The position numbers and the translations under genes are program-made. A stretch of DNA of 64,000 nucleotides from Ruegeria sediminis. GTDB lineage: Bacteria > Pseudomonadota > Alphaproteobacteria > Rhodobacterales > Rhodobacteraceae. How positions within the stretch are numbered: position 1 is the stretch's first letter; the number at the start of each line of letters is the position of its first letter. Positions 42,715 to 52,342 of the stretch are shown piece by piece. The stretch is from contig NZ_VCPD01000010.1 of assembly GCF_005938215.1 (NCBI RefSeq), positions 1 through 64,000 of the forward strand, given 5' to 3'. The notes under the pieces were generated by a model that did no database searches, was not told where the DNA came from, and saw only the letters and a list, made by a program, of their open reading frames with translations.

Positions 42715-43176
42715 ATGCTGTCCCACCGCCCGCATCCAAAGTCTTTCGCCCGCGCCCACCGCGCGCTGGCGGGGCTTGCGGGTATCCTCCTGTTGCTGCT
42801 GCAACTGCTTTCCCCGGCGCTGGCGAGCGCGGACGAGGGCGTGTGGATGGAGATCTGCTCGGAGGCAGGGGCGGTGTATGTCCAGGTCGACCTCCAAGAA
42901 GACGCCGGCGACACCGCGCCCTGCCCGGAATGCGCAAGCTGCGTGCTGTGCGCGGTGACCGGTGTAGGACCCGCGCCGGATCTGCCGGAAACGGCCCGTC
43001 CGGACCATGTACAATCCGAAATCTTCCCCTCGCGGAATGTGTACAAACCCTACAATCCGGCCCAGTTCTGGCCGGACAACCGCGGCCCCCCCGCCGCGCC
43101 CGAAACAGAATCCGAACGCGCCCGGCGCGCGTCCATGGCGACAATCCAAAGATCAGGAGGTGCGCTGTGGTCGTGA
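42715..43176 (+). CDS. Small exported Cys-rich protein, DUF2946-like, first gene of the nos operon
   Basis: A 153-residue protein with an N-terminal signal or anchor helix (about 17-38). A cluster CPECASCVLC follows, giving Cys70, Cys73, Cys76 and Cys79, plus Cys48. The C-terminal half is Pro/Arg-rich and looks unstructured. The CX2CX2CX2C array and size recall DUF2946-type proteins and suggest copper or other soft-metal binding, which would suit NosZ maturation. It overlaps nosR by 10 bp, and its ATG is 65 bp from the box centre, so it is the leading gene of the operon. The family call is tentative. Confidence 0.6.
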   Translation: MLSHRPHPKSFARAHRALAGLAGILLLLLQLLSPALASADEGVWMEICSEAGAVYVQVDLQEDAGDTAPCPECASCVLCAVTGVGPAPDLPETARPDHVQSEIFPSRNVYKPYNPAQFWPDNRGPPAAPETESERARRASMATIQRSGGALWS

Positions 43177-45344
43177 AGCGCGCAATCCAAACCCTGCTGG
43201 CCCCCCTGCTGTTCTGCCTGATGGCATTGAGTGCGCAGGCCGACACCCTCGCCAGCTTCCTCCCTGAAATCGAGCCCTCTGAACTCGCCCCCGGCGCCGA
43301 CGCCTTCGGCCCGATCCGCGAGGACGTCAAGGTCGCCCCTGTCCTGAAGGGCGGCGAGACCGTGGCCTGGGCCTTCCTGACATCGGACTTCGTCGGCACC
43401 ACCGGCTATTCCGGCAAGCCGATCCACGTGGTCGCGGCCATTGACTCCGACGCGGTCCTGACCGGAGTCAAGCTGGTCGATCACTCGGAACCCATCGTTC
43501 TGATCGGCATCCCGAACTCGAAAATGGTAGCTTTGACAGAGGGTTACGCAGGTCTTGACCTCAAGCGCGAGGCCGAGACCGGCGGCGAGGGACATGACCT
43601 CGACATCATCTCGGGCGCCACCGTGACGATCATGGTGATCGACGACAGCCTGGTGCGCGGCGGCCTCAAGGTGGCCCGCGCGCTGGGGCTGGGCGGCCTG
43701 TCGCAGGTTCAGCGCGAGGGGCCGGAGCGCGAGATCGACATGTCGCAGGACGCCACCTACGACTGGGCGACGCTGTCCGGCGACGGATCGATCCGGCGGA
43801 TGACGCTGGACGTGGGCCAGGTCAACGCGGCCTTCGAAGCCACCGGCGACCAGCGCGCCGCCGCCCGCCCCGAACCGGGCCAGCCCGACGACACCTTCAT
43901 CGACATGCACCTGGCGCTGGTCTCGGTGCCGTCGATCGGCAAATCCCTGCTGGGCGAAGCGGAGTACAACAACCTGACCAAATGGCTGGAAGAGGGCGAA
44001 CAGGCCATCCTGGTATTGGGCCGCGGCGCCTATAGTTACAAGGGTTCGGGCTATGTCCGAGGCGGCATCTTCGACCGCATCCAGCTGATCCAGGGCGACC
44101 GGTCGGTGCGGTTCTTCGACCGCCAGCAGCGGCGCATCGGCAAGGTCGCCGCGGCCGGCGCGCCGACCTTCACCGAACTGGACATCTTCAAGGTCCCCGC
44201 CGACGCCGAATTCGACCCGGCAGCGCCCTTCCGCCTGCAACTGCTGGTGCAGCGGGCCGTGGGCGCCGTGGAAAAATCCTTCCTCACCTTCGACCTCGGC
44301 TACCGGCTGCCCGAGCAGTACCTGCTGCCCGTCGCCGCCCCGGCGGTGGTCGACGACGCCGGCGGCGAGGCCGCCGCGAAGGCCGCCCTGTGGCAGCGGA
44401 TCTGGCGCGACCGGAAGGTCGAGATCGCGGTCCTCGGCACGATGCTGCTGGTGCTGACCGGAACCTTCTTCTTCCAGTTCCAGGCGACGGCCAATGCGCG
44501 TGTCTTCTACTGGTTCCGCATCGGCTATCTGACGGCCACGCTGTTCTTCATCGGCTGGTACGCCAACGCGCAGCTTTCGGTGGTCAACCTGATGGCGCTG
44601 GCGGGGTCGCTGCGCTCGGGCTTCACCTGGGACGCCTTCCTGCTCGATCCGCTGGTCTTCATCCAGTGGTTCGCGGTGGCTGCGGCGCTGATCTTCTGGG
44701 GCCGCGGCGCCTATTGCGGCTGGCTCTGCCCGTTCGGCGCGCTGCAGGAACTGACCAACAAGATCGCGCGCGCCCTGAAAGTCCCGCAATGGACGCTGCC
44801 CTGGGGGCTGAACGAACGCCTCTGGCCGCTGAAGTACATGATTTTCCTTGGTCTTTTCGGCCTGTCCATCGTCTCGATCCCGCTGGCCGAGAAATTCGCC
44901 GAGGTCGAGCCGTTCAAGACCGCGATCATCCTCAAGTTCGTGCGGGAATGGCCCTTCGTGGTCTTCGCCGTGGGCCTGCTGGTGATCGGTCTGTTCATCG
45001 AGCGGTTTTACTGCCGCTACCTCTGCCCGCTGGGCGCGGCGCTGGCGATTCCCGCACGGGTCCGCATGTTCGACTGGCTGCGGCGCTACAAGGATTGCGG
45101 CAACCCGTGCCAGACCTGCGCCAACGAATGCCCGGTCCAAGCGATCCACCCCTCCGGAGAGATCAACCCCAATGAATGCGTCACCTGCCTGCACTGTCAG
45201 GTGCTGTATCAGTCCGAGAGCAAATGCCCCGTCGTCATCCGCCAGCTGAAACGGCGGGCCAAGACCGGGTCAGTCAACCTCAAGACCCCTCTCGGACAAC
45301 CACCGGCGAACCATCCGAACGCCAAACCGCAAACCGTTTCCTGA
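43167..45344 (+). CDS. nosR: NosR, flavin and iron-sulfur membrane regulator/electron donor
   Basis: A 725-residue membrane protein. A signal/anchor helix starts after [10 protein letters not shown]. The periplasmic FMN-binding domain carries the flavinylation-type motif DIISGATVT near residue 145. A block of about five transmembrane helices (about 415-610) contains [12 protein letters not shown] and [12 protein letters not shown]. The C-terminus holds two ferredoxin-like cluster motifs ([13 protein letters not shown] and CVTCLHCQ...CP). NosR supports nosZ expression and electron supply. CAGGAGG is 6 nt before GTG 43167, so this start is preferred; the open frame reaching back to 42660 runs through the upstream gene and is rejected. 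Confidence 0.94.
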   Translation: MVVKRAIQTLLAPLLFCLMALSAQADTLASFLPEIEPSELAPGADAFGPIREDVKVAPVLKGGETVAWAFLTSDFVGTTGYSGKPIHVVAAIDSDAVLTGVKLVDHSEPIVLIGIPNSKMVALTEGYAGLDLKREAETGGEGHDLDIISGATVTIMVIDDSLVRGGLKVARALGLGGLSQVQREGPEREIDMSQDATYDWATLSGDGSIRRMTLDVGQVNAAFEATGDQRAAARPEPGQPDDTFIDMHLALVSVPSIGKSLLGEAEYNNLTKWLEEGEQAILVLGRGAYSYKGSGYVRGGIFDRIQLIQGDRSVRFFDRQQRRIGKVAAAGAPTFTELDIFKVPADAEFDPAAPFRLQLLVQRAVGAVEKSFLTFDLGYRLPEQYLLPVAAPAVVDDAGGEAAAKAALWQRIWRDRKVEIAVLGTMLLVLTGTFFFQFQATANARVFYWFRIGYLTATLFFIGWYANAQLSVVNLMALAGSLRSGFTWDAFLLDPLVFIQWFAVAAALIFWGRGAYCGWLCPFGALQELTNKIARALKVPQWTLPWGLNERLWPLKYMIFLGLFGLSIVSIPLAEKFAEVEPFKTAIILKFVREWPFVVFAVGLLVIGLFIERFYCRYLCPLGAALAIPARVRMFDWLRRYKDCGNPCQTCANECPVQAIHPSGEINPNECVTCLHCQVLYQSESKCPVVIRQLKRRAKTGSVNLKTPLGQPPANHPNAKPQTVS

Positions 45345-45358
45345 AAGGAGGAACGACC

Positions 45359-47266
45359 ATGTCGGACCACGAAAACAAACTGAACGTCACCCGCCGCGGC
45401 CTGCTGGGCGCGACAGCGACCGGCGCGGTACTCGCCGGGACCGGTCTGGGCTCGACCCTGATGACGGCCCGCCAGGCCAGCGCCGCCGCAAAGGTCAACC
45501 TGGAACCGGGCGAACTGGACGAGTACTACGGCTTCTGGTCCTCGGGCCAGACCGGCGAGTTGCGCATCATGGGCTTCCCGTCCATGCGCGAGCTGATGCG
45601 GGTGCCGGTGTTCAACCGCTGCTCGGCCACCGGCTGGGGCCAGACCAACGAGTCGCTGAAGATCCTGACCGAGGGCCTGACCGAAGAAACCAAGGCCTTC
45701 CTCGCCAAGCAGGGCAAGAAGACCTACGACAACGGCGACCTGCACCACCCGCACATGTCTTTCACGGACGGCACCTATGACGGTCGCTACCTGTTCATGA
45801 ACGACAAGGCCAACACCCGCGTCGCCCGTGTGCGCTGCGACGTGATGAAGTGCGACAAGATCATCGAGATCCCGAACGCGCACGACATCCACGGCATGCG
45901 GCCGCAGAAATACCCGCGCACCGGCTATGTCTTCGCCAATGGCGAGCATGAGGGGCCGCTGGTCAATGACGGTACTATTCTCGACAAGCCCGAAGAATAC
46001 GTGAACATCTTCACCGCAATCGACGGCGACACGATGGAGATCGCCTGGCAGGTGATCGTGTCGGGCAACCTCGACAACACCGACTGCGACTATCAGGGCA
46101 ACTATGCCTTCTCGACCTCGTACAACTCGGAAATGGGCATGAACCTGGCCGAGATGACCGAGAACGAGCTGGACCACGTCGTCATCTTCAACCTCAAGGA
46201 AATCGAGGCGGGCATCGAAGCCGGCGACTACCAGGAGCTGAACGGCGTCAAGGTGATCGACGGGCGCAAGGGACAGAACAAGAAGTATACCCGGTACGTC
46301 CCGATCCCGAACTCGCCGCACGGCATCAACACGGCGCCCGACGGCAAGCACGTCTGCATCAACGGCAAGCTGTCGCCCACCGTGTCGATCATGGACGTGA
46401 CCAAGCTCGACGCCCTGTTCGAAAGCGACGCGGATCCGCGGTCGTGCATCGTGGGCGAACCGCAGCTGGGTCTCGGCCCGCTTCACACCGCCTATGACGG
46501 CCAGGGCAACGCGTTCACCACGCTGTTCCTGGACAGCCAGGTCGTGAAGTGGAACATCGAGAAGGCGATCAAGGCCTATGCCGGCGAGGATGTGGATCCG
46601 ATCATCTCCAAGGTCGACGTCCATTATCAGCCCGGCCACAACTCGACCTCGATGGGCGAAACCAAGGAGGCCGACGGCAAGTGGCTGATCTCGATGAACA
46701 AGTTCTCGAAAGACCGGTTCATCAATACCGGACCGCTCAAGCCCGAGAACGAGCAGCTGATCGACATCTCGACCGACGAGATGAAGGTGGTGCACGACGG
46801 GCCGACCTTTGCCGAGCCGCATGACTCGATCATCGTGCGCCGCGACATCGTCAACCCGGTCAACGTCTGGGATCGCAACGACCCGACCTGGGAAGATGCC
46901 CGCAAGCAGGCCGAGGCCGATGGCGTCGATCTGGACTGGGGTCATGAAGAGGTGATCCGCGACGGCAACAAGGTGCGGGTCTACATGTCCTCGGTGGCGC
47001 CGGAATTCTCGATGGAGAAGTTCACGGTCAAGCAAGGCGACGAAGTCACGCTCTATGTGACCAACATGGATGACGTTGACGACGTGACCCACGGGATCAC
47101 GATCTCGAACTACGGCATCGCGATGGAGATCGGGCCGCAGGCCACCGCCTCGGTGACCTTCACCGCTGACCGTCCGGGCGTGCACTGGTACTATTGCCAG
47201 TGGTTCTGCCACGCGCTCCACATGGAGATGCGCGGCCGGATGTTCGTGGAACCGCAGGGAGCATAA
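45359..47266 (+). CDS. nosZ: Nitrous oxide reductase NosZ, clade I (Tat type)
   Basis: A 635-residue periplasmic enzyme reducing N2O to N2. A twin-arginine signal ([14 protein letters not shown]) ends near QASAAAK, which marks clade I. CuZ ligands can be read in [42 protein letters not shown] and FAEPHDS. The C-terminal CuA site is [12 protein letters not shown] with His in [18 protein letters not shown] lies 7 nt before the ATG. It follows nosR by 14 bp and precedes nosD by 3 bp. Confidence 0.97.
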   Translation: MSDHENKLNVTRRGLLGATATGAVLAGTGLGSTLMTARQASAAAKVNLEPGELDEYYGFWSSGQTGELRIMGFPSMRELMRVPVFNRCSATGWGQTNESLKILTEGLTEETKAFLAKQGKKTYDNGDLHHPHMSFTDGTYDGRYLFMNDKANTRVARVRCDVMKCDKIIEIPNAHDIHGMRPQKYPRTGYVFANGEHEGPLVNDGTILDKPEEYVNIFTAIDGDTMEIAWQVIVSGNLDNTDCDYQGNYAFSTSYNSEMGMNLAEMTENELDHVVIFNLKEIEAGIEAGDYQELNGVKVIDGRKGQNKKYTRYVPIPNSPHGINTAPDGKHVCINGKLSPTVSIMDVTKLDALFESDADPRSCIVGEPQLGLGPLHTAYDGQGNAFTTLFLDSQVVKWNIEKAIKAYAGEDVDPIISKVDVHYQPGHNSTSMGETKEADGKWLISMNKFSKDRFINTGPLKPENEQLIDISTDEMKVVHDGPTFAEPHDSIIVRRDIVNPVNVWDRNDPTWEDARKQAEADGVDLDWGHEEVIRDGNKVRVYMSSVAPEFSMEKFTVKQGDEVTLYVTNMDDVDDVTHGITISNYGIAMEIGPQATASVTFTADRPGVHWYYCQWFCHALHMEMRGRMFVEPQGA

Positions 47267-47269
47267 CCC

Positions 47270-48526
47270 ATGCGCTGGCCCCTGCTCTTGACGCTCCTGC
47301 TCGGCACGCCCGTCTGGGCGGCGGATTGGGACGTGCCCAACCGGGCAGGGGCCATTGCCGAAACACTGGCGCAGGCGGAAGAGGGCGACACCCTCCGCCT
47401 GTCGCCCGGTATCTACACCGAAACCCTGGTTCTGGACCGTCCAGTCACAATCGACGGGCAGGGACATGCCACGATCGACGGACAGGGCGCAGGCAGCGTC
47501 ATCACCGTCATCGGCCCGGGCGTCACCGTGCGCGGGCTGACGGTAATCGGATCGGGTTCGGACCATGAAGAGATCGACAGCGGCATCAAACTGACCAAGA
47601 CCGCGCGAGCGCCGCAGATCATCGACAACGTCCTGATCGGCAATCTTTATGGCGTGGACATCCACGGCGCCCGGAACAGCCTGGTGAAAGGCAACCGGAT
47701 CGAAGGCCGCCAGGATCACCGCATGAACGCGCGCGGCAACGGCGTCTATGTCTGGAACGCCCCCGGCGCGGTGGTCGACGGCAACGACATCCAGTTTGGT
47801 CGCGACGGGATCTTCGTGAACTCTTCGAAGAAGAACGTGTTCAAGAACAACCTGTTCCGCGATCTGCGCTTTGCCGTTCACTACATGTATGCCGACAATT
47901 CCGAGGTCTCGGGCAATGTCTCGATCGGCAACGATCTGGGTTATGCGGTGATGTTCACCAAGCGGGTGAAGGTCACCGACAACGTCTCGATCGACGACCG
48001 CGAACACGGCGTCATGCTGAACTATGCCAACCACAGCGTGATCTCGGGCAACGTGGTGAAGGGCGCAAAGGAAAAATGCACCTTCCTCTACAATGCCAAC
48101 AAGAACGAATTCACCGGCAACTGGTTCGAGGGATGCGGCATCGGCATCCATTTCACCGCCGGCTCCGAGGGCAACCGCATCGTCGGCAATGCCTTCATCG
48201 GCAACCGGACGCAGGTAAAATACGTCTCGACCAAGTGGGTCGAATGGTCCGAGGATGGCCGCGGCAATCACTGGTCCGATTTCGCCGCCTATGACGTGGA
48301 CGGCAACGGCATCGCCGACGCTCCCTATCGCCCCAACGACAGCATGGACCACGTGCTGTGGACCCAACCCGCAGCCAAACTTTTGCTCGGCTCCCCCGCC
48401 GTGCAACTGGTGCGCTGGTCGCAATCGGCCTTTCCGGCGCTGCTGCCGGGCGGCGTGATCGACAGCAATCCACTGATGCAAGCCCCCAAACCCCCAGCAA
48501 TGCAAAAGGTGCCTCATGACGGATAA
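47270..48526 (+). CDS. nosD: NosD, periplasmic copper-site maturation protein
   Basis: A 418-residue exported beta-helix protein with signal peptide MRWPLLLTLLLGTPVWAAD. Successive CASH-type parallel beta-helix repeats (GNLYGVDIHGARNSLVKGNRI, GVYVWNAPGAVVDGNDI) run to about residue 320. NosD works with the NosFY ABC transporter to assemble the CuZ cluster of NosZ, likely in sulfur delivery. It overlaps nosF by 11 bp. Confidence 0.93.
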   Translation: MRWPLLLTLLLGTPVWAADWDVPNRAGAIAETLAQAEEGDTLRLSPGIYTETLVLDRPVTIDGQGHATIDGQGAGSVITVIGPGVTVRGLTVIGSGSDHEEIDSGIKLTKTARAPQIIDNVLIGNLYGVDIHGARNSLVKGNRIEGRQDHRMNARGNGVYVWNAPGAVVDGNDIQFGRDGIFVNSSKKNVFKNNLFRDLRFAVHYMYADNSEVSGNVSIGNDLGYAVMFTKRVKVTDNVSIDDREHGVMLNYANHSVISGNVVKGAKEKCTFLYNANKNEFTGNWFEGCGIGIHFTAGSEGNRIVGNAFIGNRTQVKYVSTKWVEWSEDGRGNHWSDFAAYDVDGNGIADAPYRPNDSMDHVLWTQPAAKLLLGSPAVQLVRWSQSAFPALLPGGVIDSNPLMQAPKPPAMQKVPHDG

Positions 48527-49409
48527 GGCCCTGACCATCCGACACGTCTGCAAGGACCGTGGCAAGACCCGCGTCCTCAGCGATATCGACCTGACCCTTG
48601 CCCCCGGCGAGCGCGTGGCGCTTCTGGGCCACAACGGCGCGGGCAAGTCGACCCTCATCAAATCCATCCTCGGGCTGATCCCAGTCGAAAGCGGGACGAT
48701 CCGCGTGGGCGACGCCGTTCCCGGCAGCGCCTCGGCCCGGCGCGACACCGCCTATCTGCCCGAAGCCGTTTCGTTCCATCCGGCCCTGACCGGGCGCGAG
48801 CAGTTGACCCTGTTCGCGCGCCTCTCCGGCGAAAGGGCCGACGTGCCCGCCCTGCTTGACCGGGTGGGCCTGAGCGATGCGCTCGACCGCCGCATCGGCA
48901 CTTATTCCAAAGGTATGCGGCAGCGCCTCGGCCTGGCGCAGGTTCTGCTGGGCCGGCCCAAGGTCGCGCTGCTGGACGAACCGACCAGCGGGTTGGACCC
49001 GATCTCGAGGCAGGATCTCTACGCCATCATCGACGAACTGGCGGGGCAGGGGACGGCGGTTCTGATCGCCAGCCATGCGCTGACCGAGGTCGAGGCCCGC
49101 ACCGACCGAATCGCCATCCTGCGCAAGGGGGTGAAGGTGGCCGACGACACGCTGGCCAACCTGTCGGAACTGGCCGGCCTGCCGATCAAGCTGCGGGTGC
49201 GCGCCAGCGAAAACGCTGACGCTCTGGCCGCCGAGCTGGGCGGCAGCCGCGTCAACGGCGCTTCGGTCGAACTGCTCTGCTCGCCTGCCGACAAGATGGA
49301 GGCGCTGCGCCGCATCGCCGCCATGGGCGAGGCGGTGGCCGACGTCGAAATGGCGCCGCCGAAACTTGAGGATCTCTACCGCCACTATGCACGGGAGGCG
49401 CTGCAATGA
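48516..49409 (+). CDS. nosF: NosF, ABC transporter ATPase
   Basis: A 297-residue cytosolic ATPase. Walker A is LLGHNGAGKSTL, the signature motif YSKGMRQRLGLA, and Walker B VALLDEPTSGLDP, with a following H-loop in IASHALTE. It energises the NosDFY system for CuZ maturation. Its stop overlaps the nosY start (ATGA). Confidence 0.94.
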   Translation: MTDKALTIRHVCKDRGKTRVLSDIDLTLAPGERVALLGHNGAGKSTLIKSILGLIPVESGTIRVGDAVPGSASARRDTAYLPEAVSFHPALTGREQLTLFARLSGERADVPALLDRVGLSDALDRRIGTYSKGMRQRLGLAQVLLGRPKVALLDEPTSGLDPISRQDLYAIIDELAGQGTAVLIASHALTEVEARTDRIAILRKGVKVADDTLANLSELAGLPIKLRVRASENADALAAELGGSRVNGASVELLCSPADKMEALRRIAAMGEAVADVEMAPPKLEDLYRHYAREALQ

Positions 49410-50227
49410 CCCGTTTCTTCGCCATTACCCGCGCCGAAATGCTGATCCTGCGCCGCAACCGCTGGCTACTGGTGGCGACGCTCATCATGGTGCTGTTCGC
49501 CCTGGCGCTGACTTTTGCCGGCAGCGCACCCACCGGCACCCTGGGCGTGGACATGCTGACCGTGTCGGTCGCTTCGATGACCACGCTGTCGGTCTATCTT
49601 GCGCCGCTGCTGGCGCTGATGATCTCTTTCGACGCCATCGCCGGTGACGTGGACAGGGGCAGCCTTGCGCTGCTGCTGTCCTATCCGGCGGGGCGCGGGG
49701 AAATCCTGCTGGGCAAGTTCACCGCCCATCTTGCCGCTCTCGCCTTCGCCATGACGGTGGGCTTCGGCACTGCGGGAGCGGTCGCCGCCTGGTTCGGCGG
49801 CGCGGGCCCCGAAAGCCTGACGGCGCTGGCGCGTCTCATCCTCACTTCCATCCTGCTGGGCGCCGTCTTTCTGGCGCTGGGATACCTGCTGTCCGCCCTG
49901 GCACGGGGCGCCACCGCGGCGGCAGGTCTGTCGGCCGGGCTCTGGCTCGTCTTTGTCGTTCTCTATGACCTGGGGCTTTTGGGGGCTGTGGTCATGGATC
50001 AGAGCGGCACCTTCACCCGATCCGTCTTTCCTTGGGTGATGGTGGCCAACCCGGCCGACGCATTCCGCTTGTGGAACATCGCCGCGACCGAAGGCGTCGC
50101 GATGGCGTCGGGCATGACCGGCGCGGCGCAGGCCCTGCCGGCCTGGGCAGCCCCCGCCTCGCTGTTGATCTGGCCGGTGCTGGGTTTCGTCCTCGCCCGC
50201 GCCGCATTCCGGAGGGTCGAACCATGA
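49406..50227 (+). CDS. nosY: NosY, ABC transporter membrane subunit
   Basis: A 273-residue ABC-2-type permease with six predicted helices. The first follows MLILRRNRWLLVATLIMVLF, and the cytoplasmic loop DRGSLALLLSYPAGRGEILLGK is typical of the family. It pairs with NosF for CuZ assembly. It overlaps both nosF and nosL by 4 bp. Confidence 0.93.
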   Translation: MTRFFAITRAEMLILRRNRWLLVATLIMVLFALALTFAGSAPTGTLGVDMLTVSVASMTTLSVYLAPLLALMISFDAIAGDVDRGSLALLLSYPAGRGEILLGKFTAHLAALAFAMTVGFGTAGAVAAWFGGAGPESLTALARLILTSILLGAVFLALGYLLSALARGATAAAGLSAGLWLVFVVLYDLGLLGAVVMDQSGTFTRSVFPWVMVANPADAFRLWNIAATEGVAMASGMTGAAQALPAWAAPASLLIWPVLGFVLARAAFRRVEP

Positions 50228-50742
50228 AACGCTTCGCCCTGATCGCGCTGGTGGCGCTGGCCGCCTGCAAGGAGGAACAGGCCGCGGCGCCGCCGCCGCC
50301 TGTCGACCTGACCGAAGCCGCGCTCAGCTATTTCTGCCAGATGAACGTTGCCGAACATGGCGGACCCAAGGGGCAGATCCACCTCGAAGGTCATCCCGCC
50401 CCGTTGTTCTTCGCCCAGGTGCGGGACATGCTGGCCTATCTCGCAAGCCCCGAACGCGACGCCGAGATCACCGCCATCTATGTCAGCGACATGGGCGCGG
50501 CCGCCAGTTGGCAGACGCCGGGGATCTCGAACTGGGTTCTCGCCGACGGAGCGGTCTTTGTGGTCGGCGCGAATGTTGCCGGCGGCATGGGCGCGCCCGA
50601 AGTGGTGCCCTTCGCAGATCCCGAAGCGGCGCAGAGTTTCGTCACCCGATACGGCGGCGCGGTGCTGCCGCTGTCCGACATCCCCGACACCGAGGTTCTG
50701 GGCCCCGTCGATCTGGACCTCGCATTGGAGACTCCGGCATGA
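50224..50742 (+). CDS. nosL: NosL, copper-binding lipoprotein chaperone
   Basis: A 172-residue lipoprotein: MKRFALIALVALAAC ends in a LAAC lipobox, so Cys15 should be lipidated and the protein held at the periplasmic membrane. The Cys-x-Met copper-binding pair is visible in YFCQMNVAEH near residue 38, as in NosL copper chaperones that supply NosZ. Met and His later in the protein may complete the site. It overlaps nosX by 4 bp. Confidence 0.93.
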   Translation: MKRFALIALVALAACKEEQAAAPPPPVDLTEAALSYFCQMNVAEHGGPKGQIHLEGHPAPLFFAQVRDMLAYLASPERDAEITAIYVSDMGAAASWQTPGISNWVLADGAVFVVGANVAGGMGAPEVVPFADPEAAQSFVTRYGGAVLPLSDIPDTEVLGPVDLDLALETPA

Positions 50743-51641
50743 CTCAGCTTTCGCGCCGCCGCTTTCTGACCATCTCTGCCGCCTGCGCGGCGCTGCCCAC
50801 GGGAGCCCTTGCGGCACCCGTTGCCCGGTGGCGCGGTACCGCAATGGGGGCAGGGGCAAGCCTGCGCCTTGAAGGACTGAACGAGGCGCAGGCCGCTCCC
50901 ATCATCGCCGCGGTCGAGGCGGAACTGGAACGGCTGGAGCTGATCTTCAGCCTCTATCGCCCCGCCTCGCAACTCAGCAGGCTGAACCGAGATGGGCGCC
51001 TGAACGATCCCGCGCCGGAACTGCTGGACGTGCTGAGCCTGTGTGCGTCGTTGCACGCCGCGACGGGCGGCGCCTTCGACCCCAGCGTGCAGCCGCTCTG
51101 GCTGGCGCTGGCAAGGGGCGACACCGCGGACGAGGTCGCACGCGCCAAGGCGGCAGTAGGCTGGCACGGTGTCCGGGTCGTGACGGGCGCGGTCGTCCTG
51201 TCACAGCCCGGCCTGTCGGGCCTGACCCTCAACGGCATCGCGCAAGGGGCGGTGACGGACCGGATTTCCGGGCTGCTCAGGTCGCACGGCCTGACCGATG
51301 TTCTGGTCGACATGGGCGAGATCGCGGCGCTCGGCGGACATGCCGACGGCAGCGACTGGCGTGTCGGGCTGGCGGGTCCCGACGGGACCATGCGTCAGAG
51401 GATCACACTGCGCGACAGGGCCGTTGCAACCTCGGCGCCGGCGGCTACAGTGCTGGCCGAAGCGCAGGGACACATTCTCGACCCGCGCGGCGGCAACGCA
51501 TTGCACCGGGCGGTGTCGGTTTCCGCCCCAAGTGCGGCTGTCGCGGACGGATTGTCGACTGCGCTATGTCTGGTACCAAAGAACCGGATCGGTTCTGTTC
51601 TGAGTCGGTTCCCGCGGTCCAAACTGGAAATGCTGATTTAA
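50739..51641 (+). CDS. nosX: NosX, ApbE-family flavin protein
   Basis: A 300-residue exported protein. A twin-arginine signal (LSRRRFLTISAACAAL) precedes an ApbE/FAD:protein FMN transferase domain with FSLYRPASQLSRLNRDG, LTLNGIAQGAVTDR, VDMGEIAALGG and the closing SAPSAAVADGLSTAL. NosX provides or attaches FMN to the periplasmic domain of NosR, matching the flavinylation motif seen there. The signal peptide fits a Tat substrate folding with cofactor in the cytoplasm. Confidence 0.92.
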   Translation: MTQLSRRRFLTISAACAALPTGALAAPVARWRGTAMGAGASLRLEGLNEAQAAPIIAAVEAELERLELIFSLYRPASQLSRLNRDGRLNDPAPELLDVLSLCASLHAATGGAFDPSVQPLWLALARGDTADEVARAKAAVGWHGVRVVTGAVVLSQPGLSGLTLNGIAQGAVTDRISGLLRSHGLTDVLVDMGEIAALGGHADGSDWRVGLAGPDGTMRQRITLRDRAVATSAPAATVLAEAQGHILDPRGGNALHRAVSVSAPSAAVADGLSTALCLVPKNRIGSVLSRFPRSKLEMLI

Positions 51642-51661
51642 AATACGGAAAGGAAGAAAAC

Positions 51662-52039
51662 ATGATCAAGCGCACGCTGATCCTTACCTCGCTGGCAACG
51701 GCGCTGGCCCTGCCTGCATTTGCCGAAGGCGATCCCGAAGCCGGCGAGAAGGTGTTCAAGAAGTGCAAGGCCTGCCACGCGGTCGGCGAGGACGCCAAGA
51801 ACAAGGTCGGCCCCGCGCTGAACGGCATCGTGGGCGCAACCGCGGGTCAGGTCGAAGGGTTCAAGTACTCGGACGCCATGATCGAAGCCGGTGCAGGCGG
51901 GCTGATCTGGGACGAAGAGACCCTCTCGGCCTACCTGGCAAAGCCCAAGGACGTGGTGCCGGGCACCAAGATGTCCTTTGCCGGCCTCAAGAAGGAAGAA
52001 GACCAGGCCGACGTGATCGCCTATCTCAAAGGCTTCTAA
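51662..52039 (+). CDS. Periplasmic class I cytochrome c (c2/c550-like)
   Basis: A 125-residue exported cytochrome. The signal peptide ends at LALPAFAEG, the heme motif is CKACH near residue 35, and the axial Met lies in PGTKMSFAGLKKEED. The compact size matches small c2/c550 cytochromes that carry electrons to NirS, NorC or NosZ. It follows nosX by 20 bp and is probably the last gene of the nos operon. A strong hairpin ends the unit. Confidence 0.9.
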   Translation: MIKRTLILTSLATALALPAFAEGDPEAGEKVFKKCKACHAVGEDAKNKVGPALNGIVGATAGQVEGFKYSDAMIEAGAGGLIWDEETLSAYLAKPKDVVPGTKMSFAGLKKEEDQADVIAYLKGF

Positions 52040-52045
52040 GCCAAC

Positions 52046-52075
52046 GGGAACCCGGCCGGTACTGGCCGGGTTCCC
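52046..52075 (+). terminator. Hairpin after the cytochrome c gene
   Basis: GGGAACCCGGCC (52046-52057) pairs perfectly over 12 bp with GGCCGGGTTCCC (52064-52075), loop GGTACT, beginning 6 bp after the stop codon. A T-run is lacking, so termination may be Rho-assisted or the stem may stabilise the mRNA. Confidence 0.7.
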
Positions 52076-52342
52076 CGCCACCCGGTCCTTTGCGCCCGGG
52101 ATGATTGCGGCGGTATATTCGGGAACATGCTCGCAATTGCCGCCGTTTTCCAAACATCGTTGCCGGCATCTCCTCCCAAGGCGGACGTGGCTTGCGGACA
52201 CGCGCAGGCTCGCGCATGGCGGGTGAAATCGCGCTGCGATGCACGATCTTTTTCTATACATCAACAGAATGCAAAATTTGCCCGTACTTGTGTATAGTGG
52301 GGAAACGATTGAACTGTTTTCAGTGATTTTGAAGGGCCGTAG
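52076..52342. other. Intergenic region, no gene seen
   Basis: With the hairpin this makes a 303-bp gap. The right half (about 52245-52330) is clearly more AT-rich than the surroundings and should hold the promoter of the cyclase gene. CTATACA (52254-52260) and TGTATAG (52291-52297) form an inverted repeat around 30 bp, a possible but unproven operator. No small ORF is supported. Confidence 0.5.

Noticed and set aside
42660..43166. An extended N-terminus for NosR back to 42660
   Set aside because: The extra 169 codons run through the Cys-rich gene and are Pro/Arg-rich. The CAGGAGG and signal-like helix place the start at GTG 43167.
45209..48748. A 1179-codon open frame on the minus strand opposite nosZ and nosD
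   Set aside because: It mirrors two certain genes and shows no domain or start signal. It is a codon-bias artefact.
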